This document shows, piece by piece, positions 43,824-55,011 of a stretch of 64,000 nucleotides of DNA. Every line of letters starts with the position of its first letter. The stretch's first letter is position 1. This stretch comes from Rostrohypoxylon terebratum. Lineage: Eukaryota > Ascomycota > Sordariomycetes > Xylariales > Hypoxylaceae. Position numbers and translations under genes: made by a program. The stretch is from the NCBI GenBank assembly GCA_022497145.1, contig MU385931.1:62001-126000 (forward strand), given 5' to 3'. The notes beneath the pieces are model-generated. The model saw only the letters and a list, made by a program, of their open reading frames with translations, did no database searches and was not told the DNA's origin.

Positions 43824-46419
43824 GCTGGTGGTGGGTTGTACTAAGTGTGCTGTAGAGTGATAGGACTTGCGTGAAGTGATCAGATCGTAAAGACCTCGGA
43901 TCGTATGTCTTATTGCGTCAAGAGTAGAGATAAGAGAAGGCTGGTTAGCTTGTTGTTCTTGGTGGATGAAAGTCTCGGGTGGGTGTAGGAAAGCCCGCAA
44001 AACGGCCGGCTATAGATTGGAATTAGTAAGTTACGGGGTTCCTTTAAGGCATTGACAAGGCAAGCCATGAAGCTGCATCATTGCATCATTCTCAACAAGA
44101 TTATCTCCTGAGTCAGCAAAAGTGGGAAAGGTTTTTCCAGTGAACGAAGCTGGGCGAATCCACGAATCCGCGAACGGCGTGCGCCGCCTGCACCGTCGGT
44201 TTCACCATAACTGTTTTGCCATTGACAGGACCGATCAGCTATCGCGGCTCCAGTTGTTTGCAGCGACAGTTGGCCACTTTGCAGACTTGTCAAAAGCTTG
44301 TCAGGATTGTCAAGCTTGTCAGCATAGCTATTACCCCCCCTTACCTTTGAATCACTAGTGACTTAGTGGTGTTGACACATGTGTACGTACCACAATTTAC
44401 CACCAGCTTTATCATATTCGTATCCATTATGACATGTGAAGTGGATACTGCAAAGTGACGAAGGTGGTAAAAAAAAAGGTGATAACACGGACGGAAACGA
44501 TAGAGAAATAACTGGGTTCTCATGCAGTGCCGAGAGCCAGTTTCTGCGGTCTCTGCAGTCTTCTGCAGTTTTTAGGTATGTTTCTATCCGTACAGCCGTA
44601 CTGCCCGTTTACTCCTACCTATTCCGATATTCCAGGTAGTTTTTTACGGGTCGGTTTTGATCGGTGAGCTATCGCAGGCATTGATAGAAGCGAAGATCCT
44701 AACCGTTAGGAGGGCGGGTCCTGGGCGGTCAAGGGTGCTGGCCCTACAGATGTCCTATGGGAGAAATTAGTTGGCGTCTGAGACGTCACCTATCAAATGT
44801 CAAGGTCGTCACATAAGATCTGTGAGCGCATGTCACTAAGATCCAAAAGGGGAAAGAATACGAAGATGAATGCTAAGGGACTGCAGAATAGCTGCAGGTT
44901 AGTACGCATAAAGGGTCCAGTATATATCCATAGCTGATGCTTGATTTTGCTCGGGTGCAGAAATAGTAGATGGTTACAGGAAAAAAGAGATGAAGGACAA
45001 ATTGACGAAAAAGAGTTGAAGAGTTGCAGAAATTGAGGCGACGCAATAGACGCTATGATAGCAGCTTGCAGGCGCTAGAAAAACCCTGCAGCTGACTACC
45101 CCCCTGTTAGCTCCCTGGTAGTTCCTTGTTAAATCCCCATTCCAACCAACCATAACCCGCTCTTACCACTCTAGACACCCACACTTACCTGCACATCCCG
45201 AGTCAAGCAACCACAAGCTGGAAACAACCAAAGCAAAATTAGGGAAACCGCAGGGAGCAAGCAGGGAGCGGATCTGTGGCGGGGCCACTAGGAATTGAAG
45301 CGGATCTAAAGCGGAGCACAGCGGACCCGAGATGATGTCAACAAAAGCATGACAGCGGGTACGGGTGCGTGGACCGAGTGGGTCTAAGGGTCCATCTGTT
45401 CTACCAGAATATCCATACAATACCCATACAATATCCATAAAAAACATCCAGAAAAATTAAAAATGTCCATAAAATTATCCACGATAAATGCGCAGTAGAT
45501 CCATTTAGATCCATTTCCGGAACGTTTTGCGGCTCCTTTTCGGACTGACAACTGGATCTAACTGGCTTTCGTTGGTTCGGCTGTTGACTTGTTTGCTGGA
45601 CTTGCAGCTTGATACCAGAAATCAACCAAAAAGATATCCCCGTTGACGAATATAGTCCGGATCTCGAAGACCCTGATAGGTTCAGATAGTCCCAGATTAA
45701 ATCCATCAAAACGCTCGGGATACTGTCTTGGATAGGTTGGAAACGTTTGGTCACTAGCCTATCCAACCGTTTCATCGACTTGCAAACCATGCAAGGGACC
45801 GTTCAGCGCCAGCCTCTATTACCGGGCTCCATCACCACGGCGGATTACGACCGATACCTAGCCTGATAGTAGACTGATCGGTACATCATGGATACTGGCA
45901 CTGATAGTCCTATTATGAGACTTCATCCTTTGGTCCTTAGTGCTAGGTAGCACTCTGGGGCCTTCTGGGTCAACCTGGTCAATCTGATCAACCTTTGTGT
46001 CGGTTATGTACTTCCCAGCCGAGTTTATGAGGCAGAGTTACATTAGCCGTGCATGAAGAGCCAGAGTTTTACCATTTGTCGTCATCGAAGTCTAATCTAC
46101 AGCCCGGATACGGTGTAATACACAGTACAGTAAAGGTAAGTAAGTACTAGGTAGGCAGATAGGCAGATAGGCAGGTAGGCAGACAAGGAGATGGGGAGAT
46201 AGGCAGACGAAGAAGCTACCTGCGAGAGCTGATGAGTAGATATAACGCGACCCTCCCGTCATAGTTAACAGTTAGTCTCTTCTCAATCCCACATGTCAAA
46301 CAATCTTCTCCTTCATCTCATCTCGATACCCATTTTCAAGCAACTTTGAAGCTTTTTTTGAAACCTGTACAACTTTCTTGAAGAATATCCAACCACTACA
46401 ACCATAAACTACTTTCAAG
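43824..46419. other. 2.6-kb divergent intergenic region, AKR / HAD hydrolase
   Basis: No supported gene. Minus-strand readings at 45163-45447 and 45401-45790 lack domains and look like low-complexity translation of repetitive DNA (repeated CCATACAAT/TCCATAAAA and TAGATCCATTT words at 45411-45515). CTTGTCA recurs at 44286-44322. A 4 x 8-bp tandem repeat RTAGGCAG lies at 46151-46182. Confidence 0.5.
46151..46182. repeat. Tandem repeat, 4 x RTAGGCAG
   Basis: GTAGGCAG, ATAGGCAG, ATAGGCAG, GTAGGCAG in direct succession, with a decayed copy following, about 240 bp upstream of the HAD hydrolase start. Confidence 0.9.
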
Positions 46420-47952
46420 ATGCCTATGTTCGAAGACTACGAGCCTGTCCAAGCCTCTTCCGAGAAGCAGGTGAGGAAGGTTGCCTCCATGGCCAATGCT
46501 AACGGCAATGGTAACGGAGCGGACCATGCGGTAGAGCACCACTTGGGTCACGATTCACTAGCAATTCCCGGAGAACATGATGATGAGGGACCGATCGAGG
46601 TTCCTGCCTCACGATCCTCCATCTCCGAGGCTGCTAAGTATATGCACACCTTAAGTGCTACACCATCCCAGAAGGAGCGAAGAGGCTCTCGTAACTCCTT
46701 CGGTTCCACTCTACCCATCCCCAGATCTAAGAGACAATCCCGTCTATCATCAGTCCACTACCCTGATGGCGACGAGTCTCTTACTCGGCCAACCAGGCCA
46801 GGCATGCCCCCTATTCAGCCTTCTCGTGCCATCCTAGCTTCTCAAGTTCAGAGCGTTGAAGTTGAGAAGGTAAAGAAGGCCAAGAACATGGCATTTGCCT
46901 TCGACATTGACGGTGTCCTCGTTCACGGCGACCGTCTTATTCCTGAAGGCCGCCGTGCTCTCGAAATCCTCAACGGTGACAACGAGCTCGGCATCAAAAT
47001 TCCCCACATCTTCCTTACGAACGGATCGGGCAAGCCTGAGCAGGCTCGATGCGAACAACTACAAAAGATTCTACAAAACCCTGTTAGCACAGAGCAATTC
47101 ATCCAATCACACACACCCATGAGTGCTCTTGCGGAATACTACAACACCGTCCTAGTTGTGGGCGGTGAGGGCTACAAGTGCCGTGAAGTCGCTGAGAAGT
47201 ACGGCTTCAAGGACATTGTCGTACCTAACGACATTGTTGCCTCGGACCCCTCTATTGCCCCTTACCGGGTGTTTACGGAGGAAGAGCGAGCTTCTTCCCG
47301 ACCTCGTGACTTCACCAAGGTCAACATCGAGGCTATCATGGTCTTCTCCGACTCCCGAGACTACGCTACAGACATGCAAATCATTATGGATCTTCTGCGA
47401 TCGGAGAACGGTCGCTTGGGTACCATGGCCAAGGACCCGGTTTCTCAGCGCATCCCCATCTATTTCTCCCAGGGTGACCTTTTGTGCCCCACTGAGCACT
47501 GGACGCCCCGTATGTCCCAGGGTGCTTTCCGAATCGGTCTTGAGGCCATGTACAGGGCTCTAACTGGCACCGACCTTGAGCGTGTTGTCTACGGCAAGCC
47601 CGAGACTGCAACCTACAAGTACGCTGACGAGGTTCTCGCCTCGTGGATGGAGCAGCTCCACGGCGAGGAGAGACTACCTGAGAATATCTACATGATCGGC
47701 GATAACCCGGCGTCTGACATCATCGGTGGCAACATGTACGGCTGGAACACCTGCCTGGTCCGCACCGGCGTCTTCCAAGGCGGTGAGAACGACGAGAACA
47801 ACCCGGCCAACTTCGGCGTATTCCCGAATGTCCTGGAGGCCGTTCAAACTGCTCTACGAAAGGAACTAGGCGACGACTTCAAGATGCACTTCAACGACCG
47901 GATCAACCCGGTCCTCCACTGCGACGCAGCTGAAGCCGCCGCAATCATATGA
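46420..47952 (+). CDS. HAD-superfamily hydrolase, CECR5/YKR070W-like
   Basis: Single exon of 510 residues. About 150 N-terminal residues are Ser/Arg-rich and disordered. The HAD core starts at FAFDIDGVLVHGDRLIPEG, with nucleophile Asp162 and Asp164 in DxDG. Motif II is HIFLTNGSGKPEQAR, the conserved Lys is in VVYGKPETATYKYA, and motif III is MIGDNPASDIIGGNMYGW. This is the class-IIA HAD pattern of the CECR5 family (yeast YKR070W, mitochondrial), whose substrate is not established. All four HAD motifs are intact. The N-terminal half lacks an obvious mitochondrial presequence. Codon use is strongly biased to C-ending codons, suggesting good expression. Confidence 0.9.
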   Translation: MPMFEDYEPVQASSEKQVRKVASMANANGNGNGADHAVEHHLGHDSLAIPGEHDDEGPIEVPASRSSISEAAKYMHTLSATPSQKERRGSRNSFGSTLPIPRSKRQSRLSSVHYPDGDESLTRPTRPGMPPIQPSRAILASQVQSVEVEKVKKAKNMAFAFDIDGVLVHGDRLIPEGRRALEILNGDNELGIKIPHIFLTNGSGKPEQARCEQLQKILQNPVSTEQFIQSHTPMSALAEYYNTVLVVGGEGYKCREVAEKYGFKDIVVPNDIVASDPSIAPYRVFTEEERASSRPRDFTKVNIEAIMVFSDSRDYATDMQIIMDLLRSENGRLGTMAKDPVSQRIPIYFSQGDLLCPTEHWTPRMSQGAFRIGLEAMYRALTGTDLERVVYGKPETATYKYADEVLASWMEQLHGEERLPENIYMIGDNPASDIIGGNMYGWNTCLVRTGVFQGGENDENNPANFGVFPNVLEAVQTALRKELGDDFKMHFNDRINPVLHCDAAEAAAII

Positions 47953-49429
47953 TGACGGAATGAATGAACCTTTTTTTGTTTTTTTAGGGAACCTGGCGTT
48001 AATTGGAGGGAAACTTTGACGAACTTTTTTGGGGGATATTTGGGAATTTTGACGACATCGTTACGGCATTGACTAACCATCACGCATGACAAACTTAGAG
48101 ATATTGGAAAGACTGACAAAACTCCTGGAGAGACATTTAGACATTTCTTTCTTTTTTGGCAAATCAAAAACCACCTTCTTACGGCTTGTGTGGTTGGGCA
48201 ATTGGTGCTTGTTTTTCTTGTGCCTTGTCGCCTACTCTGGATATTACGCCATCGCCAACGAAACTTTTGCAGCTTCCGAGTGACATTGTTGTCAACGAAT
48301 AACTTTTACAGTGCATGATCCGAAAGAGCCGAACCGTTTTGACCCGACCTGGTGTTTTTGTTTGAATTTTGATTTGTATTTGCAACTGACTTGGCAGACC
48401 GAAGACCGTTTTCCACTTCCCGAAGCGCCATTATTTGTGTTTACTGACCTACCTAACTTTGTTCTAGAAGTAACGTTTTCTCGTAGATGATGTTGCTATG
48501 GTGTATACCGTTGGTAACACCGCGGTTGATTTGTTAGCTGAAGGGCCGTAAAATATGGATATTACCTATTAACTTAAACATTGTAGTATTAAAATCTTGC
48601 CGTTGTCGGCTATCAATAAAAACGATTGCAACCCTAACGTCCACGTATCCAGCACGCAACTATAATCTTACGCGACTGAAACCTAACGATGATATCAGAA
48701 TTAAGTTAGCTGTCACATCTCAAAATTCAAGGTCACGTCGACGAAGTGGAAGTCGTGAAGGTGTAGAGTTATAGATTGTGGACTATACCTACATAAATTG
48801 TACGAAGTACTTCGTACCTATGTATAGTTATCAATTTCTAGCATTTGATTGGTGAAGTCTAATCAATCTCAGCTGAGGCAATACTAACCGAGATAAGAGC
48901 CTGCAGGTGAATTCTGGACCAATCATCTTCGACCAGCGAAAAGGGGGGTGCTAGTCCCAGAAAATAAGCTCTGAATGCGACACCGGGCTTTGCGCTAACC
49001 CGGATCGGTAACCATCTCATTTAACGAAAATCTGACGATTCAAATCGTTGTTGTCGGCCGTTTTTTCCGCTTCATCCACAACGTTCTTTTTTCTTTACTT
49101 AGTGGTAAATTGTCTCAATTTTGAACAATTTTGATGTCGGCCGCTTGCCAGAGCTAAGCCATCGCCGTCGCCGCGAAGGCGCGCAGCCGCTCATTATTAT
49201 CATTGTTATTGTTATTCACATTGTCGCTCTCTTACATAATTGTATAATTGTACATTTACAGTACATACGTACATAATACATAATTGTGTCACTCATTACA
49301 CACTCATTATACTATATACCGATCACACGTACCTAAGTACACAGATATACGTAGAGGTATACTGTATACTGTGCGTACTTGTGTTTCCGCACTTCTGGAC
49401 CTGCCTACGTCAGACTTATACACATACCT
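47953..49429. other. 1.5-kb intergenic region
   Basis: No gene is supported. Contains a perfect 18-bp palindrome GTACGAAGTACTTCGTAC (48800-48817) and AT-rich stretches with TACATA/TATAC words just before the secreted-protein gene. Confidence 0.5.
48800..48817. repeat. Perfect 18-bp palindrome
   Basis: GTACGAAGTACTTCGTAC is its own reverse complement with no spacer. Confidence 0.95.
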
Positions 49430-50230
49430 ATGCGCCGCATAACGCCGCTTGCGCTGTCCCTCGGGCTGGCGTCGCGCGTCGCGGCCGATGACGGCTCCAG
49501 CGGCACCAGCGGGGCCGTGTGGGCGACCCCCCACGACAGCTACTCGTCTTCGATCGGCGTGCTGGGCTGCAAGGTGAACACGAACCGGATCGCGTACTGG
49601 CCCAACTCGGTCGACTGCAACAACATCTGCGTGTCTCTATCCTACGGCGGGCGGACCGTCTACCTGCTGCGCGTCGACCAGTCCCAGGGCGCCCACGACG
49701 TGAGCTACGACGCCTGGAACTACCTGTACACCGGGTACTCCGCGACGGAGCGGCCGACGGCCGGCGGCGCGGTGGCCATGGACTACGCCGACGTCGACGC
49801 GTCGCAGTGCGCGGACCTGCTCCGCACTGACGGCCACAAGCTGCCCCTCAGCGCCGCCAACAGCATGAACTTCCTCGCCAGCTGCCTCGCACAGCCCGAC
49901 AGCTGGGTCGCCAAGAACTACGTCCTGTATAATATCCTCGACTCCACCTGCTCCTGGGGCCACGACGAGGTCTGCACCATCGACTGGCCCGCCGCCAACC
50001 AGCCCACCTGCCCGAGCACCCTCGGCGACCCGGCAAACCTTACCTCGGCTCCCGTCTACAATATCAGGTATCCGTCTGGCCAGACCGTCGTAGCCTCCTC
50101 GGGACAAGTGGTGCCCGCGCAGGATGACGCTAAGGACGAAAGTGCTGCGTGGCTTGGAATGGCGCCTAATTTGGTGGGTCTGGTTTTGGCAATGACGTTC
50201 TCGATCTTGGGCACAAATATTCACTCCTAA
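49430..50230 (+). CDS. Secreted Cys-rich protein with probable GPI anchor
   Basis: Single exon of 266 residues from the ATG at 49430; an upstream in-frame TTG at 49379 is not a start. A signal peptide (MRRITPLALSLGLASRVAA) is followed by a compact domain with paired cysteines: GVLGCKVNTNRIAYWP, VDCNNICVSLSYGG, the VYLLRVDQSQGAHDVSYDAW segment, SQCADLL, ASCLAQ, DSTCSWG, EVCTIDWP and QPTCPS. The pattern resembles fungal secreted double-psi-beta-barrel (barwin-like) proteins. The C terminus ends in a hydrophobic stretch (GMAPNLVGLVLAMTFSILG), fitting a GPI signal or membrane tail. GC-rich relative to flanks. Likely wall- or surface-associated; function unknown. Confidence 0.75.
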   Translation: MRRITPLALSLGLASRVAADDGSSGTSGAVWATPHDSYSSSIGVLGCKVNTNRIAYWPNSVDCNNICVSLSYGGRTVYLLRVDQSQGAHDVSYDAWNYLYTGYSATERPTAGGAVAMDYADVDASQCADLLRTDGHKLPLSAANSMNFLASCLAQPDSWVAKNYVLYNILDSTCSWGHDEVCTIDWPAANQPTCPSTLGDPANLTSAPVYNIRYPSGQTVVASSGQVVPAQDDAKDESAAWLGMAPNLVGLVLAMTFSILGTNIHS

Positions 50231-50874
50231 GAGAGGTCATGTGACCTGGCAGCCTGCCTGCCTGCATTCAAATGGTGGCTTGCTTCTGCGGATTGGTGGG
50301 TGGCATGATAGTGTTCTTGCGACCGGAGACTCAGATTTTGGAAGGAGGGGAGCTGAACCTACGTTGTATATTGTTACGAAGAGATACCCTGTTGATTTAT
50401 CGCGATCGTCTACCAATCCGTTCTATCAAAGTATATTTCACACACATATATTTGATCTTGTAAATAGGTACTACCCCCAATTGTATCTTGTTGCGGTAGA
50501 GAATGGAGGAGTCTTGAAATTCCCTCAAACACCCACACACCATGTTCATTCCAGAGCCTGCTGCGAATGCGCAAGATAAGGCCATCCATCATGCAGCCGT
50601 GATTGGTGACGTTATTTCGGTGACAAAACCTGGCTGACAAAACCTGGGCGCCAAAGCCGGACTGCAACATCAAGACCTACAGCCTGCTTGACAAAACCTG
50701 GTCCGAATTGGGCGGATAGTATGAGGAGATGCCTGGCAGGTTGGCAAGGAGGATTGTTCATGATTGTTATTATAAGTATGGAGGCATATGAATGGTGGTG
50801 GATATGGTTTTATTCCCGTTCTTCATCGCAACTCTCTATTCTCATGATCTAGCAACATCTGTTTCACAAGAGTT
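50231..50874. promoter_or_regulatory. Upstream region of the Clr5-ankyrin gene
   Basis: Three copies of the 13-mer TGACAAAACCTGG occur at 50621-50633, 50635-50647 and 50689-50701, 174-254 bp before the start codon. No other gene is seen. Confidence 0.6.
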
Positions 50875-53800
50875 ATGGCGACAAAAACGCGCAAAATTCC
50901 CCAGGAAGCCTGGGATTTCCACAAAGAGACCATCCTGAGTCTCTATTTGACATCTGATCTTGCCCTGGACAAATTAGTCCAAGTTATGGATAAAGATCAC
51001 AGGTTCTCTGCTACGTAAGATCGACCATTCACATATTAATTCTAAGGTCCTGACAGTATTTGTTTAGTATTTCACAATTCGAGTTTCAGCTCAAAGCCTG
51101 GGATGCCCGCAAGAATCTTAAAAGGGGAGAATGGGAGTACCTCCTCAAGAAGATTGACGACCTCTGCTGTCAAGGTATTCAATCTCGAGTGGTGATCTCA
51201 GGACATCCCGTGTCGACGGATAGAATCCAACGAGCTAGGCGCTATTGTAAGGGAAAATCCAACCCTGAAAAGCGCCGTCGACTCGAACCAGATCTTGCGA
51301 ATACAGGACATAGCTGCACTACTAGCAATGCTTGGATCGAGATTCAAGGTCAAAACCGTGAATGGATTCGAAATACAGGTGCAGTCAGTGCAGAGGCGAC
51401 CAGTAGTGACTCTCGACCGGACTCTGGCTCGACGCCCGCCGTTGAGGAAAGAGAGGACCTAGTGGCTCCAGTGTATGATTCCATCATAAGCCCCCCAGAA
51501 CTCAGCAATCTTTCTCCTCGGATTTTCCCATTTGATATATCGTTTGACAATCTATACCCACCGGGTATGAACCAACATTCTCCGTTTCTAGACATGTCAT
51601 TCATTGGTCTCGAGCATTCGTTTTCACAGTCATTTCTACATGATGGACCCAGCGCTCCTATAACGTTTCCGACCTTTGGACCAACAACACCATTGCTGCG
51701 ATCATTTGATACTACCCTATTCCAGCCAATTACATTTCATTGGGAAGATCTACCCTTTCGAAAATTTGAACGATACCTGATGTCGAGAGGTCTCAAATTG
51801 GCTGCCTGCCCATCGCCAATGCAAGATTCAAGCTTGCTTTGTGGACCCCAAAAACTGGCTGCCAAGTTTTGGCAGGATGCTGTTTCTATGATGTCAAAGA
51901 AAAACGATAAGTCGTACGAAAGAAACGCTTACAGCACTTTTATCACGCTACAAAAGTTAGACACGCTACTCCCAAGGGCTCAACAGAAAAACGACAACAT
52001 CAACAGTACGCGGTCTATGCAAGGTAGATCTGACGTGGATCTGCATCGACTCCTCTTATATTCGGCTGCGAATGGATTTGCTGGGATGGACGACATACCC
52101 ATTGAGCTAGTGCTCCGATTTCTTGATAGTAGCAAAACTACTTCGTTATTATCACAGAATTTTCGGCGAAATGCGAGCCCTGTTGCAAAGAGCCTCGCTG
52201 AAAATCTATTTCGAGCAGCAATAGAATCTTGCGATCGCCATAAAATAAGGTCTTTTCTCCAAACGGGCCTAGTAGACGTCAATAATACACCATGCTTCAG
52301 TGATGGTGAAAAGCTTACCCCTATAGAGCGAGCCGCTCAACTCCAAGCGGTGGAAGTGGTGCATGAGCTGCTAACATTCAAAGCGGATATTAATAAAACA
52401 TACAAACCACAAAAAACTCCCGAATTCCCGACACCAAACACCAGGGCTGTCCAAGGTGCATTGGAACTTTTGATATCAGGAAGATGTCCAAATGACTCCA
52501 GAATGCGTGACCACAGCCCGTTTCCCCCAAGATATCTCGAACTCATAGATACCTTAATCAAATCTGGAGTGGTAATCACAGCCAAGAGCATAGACCTGGC
52601 GCTCACTCGGTTTGCTCATAGCGATCTCGCTGAGTTACTCCTGGACAGAACCCCGCCACATCTCCATTCCAAACTTATGCAGCCTCCTCATTCTTTTCTG
52701 AAAACGATTTTAATGGAATTTTCAGATGAATTAGCAACAAAAGTCGTTACCAAGTTGATATCAGATTGCAAGGAGACCTGCTGCGATTCATGTTTGATCC
52801 GCAATCAACGTGATCGACATAATCAATATCTAACGAATGAGGTGTTCGTGACTGCCGCGCTTCGAGGTCACATACAACTTGTTCGGCTCCTTCTCACATT
52901 TGTGCAGCCGCCAGTGGATGTCCTCAGCGCTGCTATCAGGAATGGTAACCAAACACTGATTGATCTGATACTCGATCAAAACCTTGATATAAGTCATGGC
53001 CCATCAGGTCGTTTTTTAAAACGCAATGAGGGATCTTCAACACCCTTAGCTGAGGCAATTGCCGCAAGAAACAAAGCACTCATCGAAACTCTTGAAATGA
53101 AAGGCGTCCTGGAACACATTAACAGTCCAAGTAAAATTTTTCCTGCAATACTCGCCACGACGGAAGTAGGAGATATCGACTATATGAAAAAGTTGCTTGC
53201 GCTCCATCCTGTCGCGCTAGATGGTCCATTGCAAGCAGCGTTATTTATTGCCGCCGAATGTCATCAAGAAGATGCCCTGCGGTTCTTGCTTGACATAGGA
53301 GCAGGGCAATTAGGGCATACCCGTTTTGCTGGTGGCAATATAGAGGAAGTCTTCTTTAAAGTGTACCATTGGGGAAATGCTTCGCTCATTACCGAAATGA
53401 TGTTGAATATCCCGGAAGTCATGTTCCATTATATTTCAGGATCCTTGATTAATGACTCGAAACCGGAAGACGTGGATATGTTAGTCTTCTTTTGCAAATC
53501 TAGCCGAGCCACAAGCGCTTTCATAAGTGCCTGCTTACTCATTGCCGTCGACCATAATAATAGTTCAATGCTGCATTTTCTTCTGGGAAAAGGAGCAAAC
53601 CCACTCTGGCAAGGAGTACTTGAACTTGCTGCAAAAGAACGCCCGGAAATGCTTCGTCTGCTTTTAGAGTATATTCCTTTGCAAAAGGATGTAATCGGAA
53701 ATACTGAGGTTGATAGCAATACTATACGGAGTATTGTCACAGAAGTTATCGAACGGTCCGATATGGAAGTATTGGATATTCTTCTCAAATCTGAAAAGTT

Positions 53801-54482
53801 CGATATAAATTCATTTGGTGAAGGCTGTTCTCCTCTTTTAGCGGCAATCACAGAAGATGCAGATGACCCACGCTCCGATTTTCCATTTACTCTGCGACTA
53901 CTCGATGCGGGATACGATATCAACGGAGTAGCGATACCTCGGTTTCAAACTCGGCTGGCCTGGGCCATGACACCACTTATAGCAGCAATCCAAACTAGGA
54001 ACAAGAACCTAGTGCAGCTTCTATTAGACCGTGGTGCCAATACTAATAGAGAGGCCGCCTATGGCGTGAGCCAGACACCGCTACAAGCCGCCGCCTATGT
54101 TGGCAGCCTTGACATAGTGGAACTATTACTTCAGAATGGTGCGGATGTTAACACCAAAGCAGCACTTCGACGCGGTGGAACGGCTCTACAGTGTGCAGCT
54201 GCGAGCGGGAATTGTAATATTGTTACGATATTAATTGACCATGGTGCCGACATATACGCATCGCCGTCGGAATTCGGTGGAAGGTGGCCCATCGAGGCCG
54301 CTGCGGAAAATGGACGGGTAGATATGATTCAGTTGCTTTGGAACATAAGCATGTTTGGTTTCCCACTAGAGCAATGCCGTAAGGCCGTTCAGCTTGCCGA
54401 AGAGAATGGGCATATAGGGTGCAAGGAATTGATCTTGCAGCTAGCCGCGTCAAGTGGTATCATGCCTACACTCGAAGGCTAG
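50875..54482 (+). CDS. Clr5-domain ankyrin-repeat protein
   Basis: Two exons: 50875-51014 and 51068-54482, giving 1184 residues. Exon 1 supplies most of the Clr5 domain (WDFHKETILSLYL and LVQVMDKDHRFSAT), and exon 2 completes it (ISQFEFQLKAWDARKN). The 53-nt intron has GTAAGA and TTTAG ends. Without exon 1 the downstream frame would have to start at TTG. A long disordered and then helical middle leads to degenerate ankyrin repeats from about residue 450 and clear ones near the C terminus (TPLIAAIQTRNKNLVQLLLD, TPLQAAAYVGSLDIVELLLQ, TALQCAAASGNCNIVTILID). Clr5 was first noted in a fission-yeast silencing factor and is common in filamentous-fungal ankyrin proteins; a DNA-binding or regulatory role is possible but unproven. 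Confidence 0.88.
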
Positions 54483-55011
54483 AAACGAACAAGGCCCATC
54501 AATGGTCTTGGTGTTCTTGGTTCGAATTATCATTGCTGTTGAGTCGGCGGTTTCATTAATCTCCTATGTTTCTAAGGACGGGGCGTTTGGTCAGTGAATT
54601 TATCTAAGGAGAATGTAGAGGGGTATATTATATGACTAGGTTTCATTGCGATAATCTCCATGATTCCCTGCACACATTTGCCTAGACACATACGTAATGA
54701 CTGAATGGATGTATTTCTCTGTGCGATCTTCTTTCTTACTCTTAATCTACTCAACTACCTAGACACCTAAAGAGACGTGATATGAGATGTGCAAGACAAT
54801 AATAGCCAGCTGGTTCTACCTACCTATACATAAATAGTAGTAAGTACTGGGGAAAATACGCAGATGAAATCAGTATAAAAGCACGCGCGAATGGCCACAA
54901 AAAGGTATCAATTAAACTCGCTATATCATATGCCATTACAGAACCGCCATATGCCGTGTTCTTCCCAAGGTTATTCCCCAAATATTTCATCTCACGTCGC
55001 ACATAAACCTT
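54483..55011. other. Convergent intergenic region, ankyrin gene / reductase
   Basis: AT-rich, with only 3' ends expected and no supported gene. Confidence 0.5.

Noticed and set aside
45163..45790. Two overlapping minus-strand readings of 94 and 129 codons
   Set aside because: No recognised domain; translation of repetitive words. Possible repeat element but not a supported gene.
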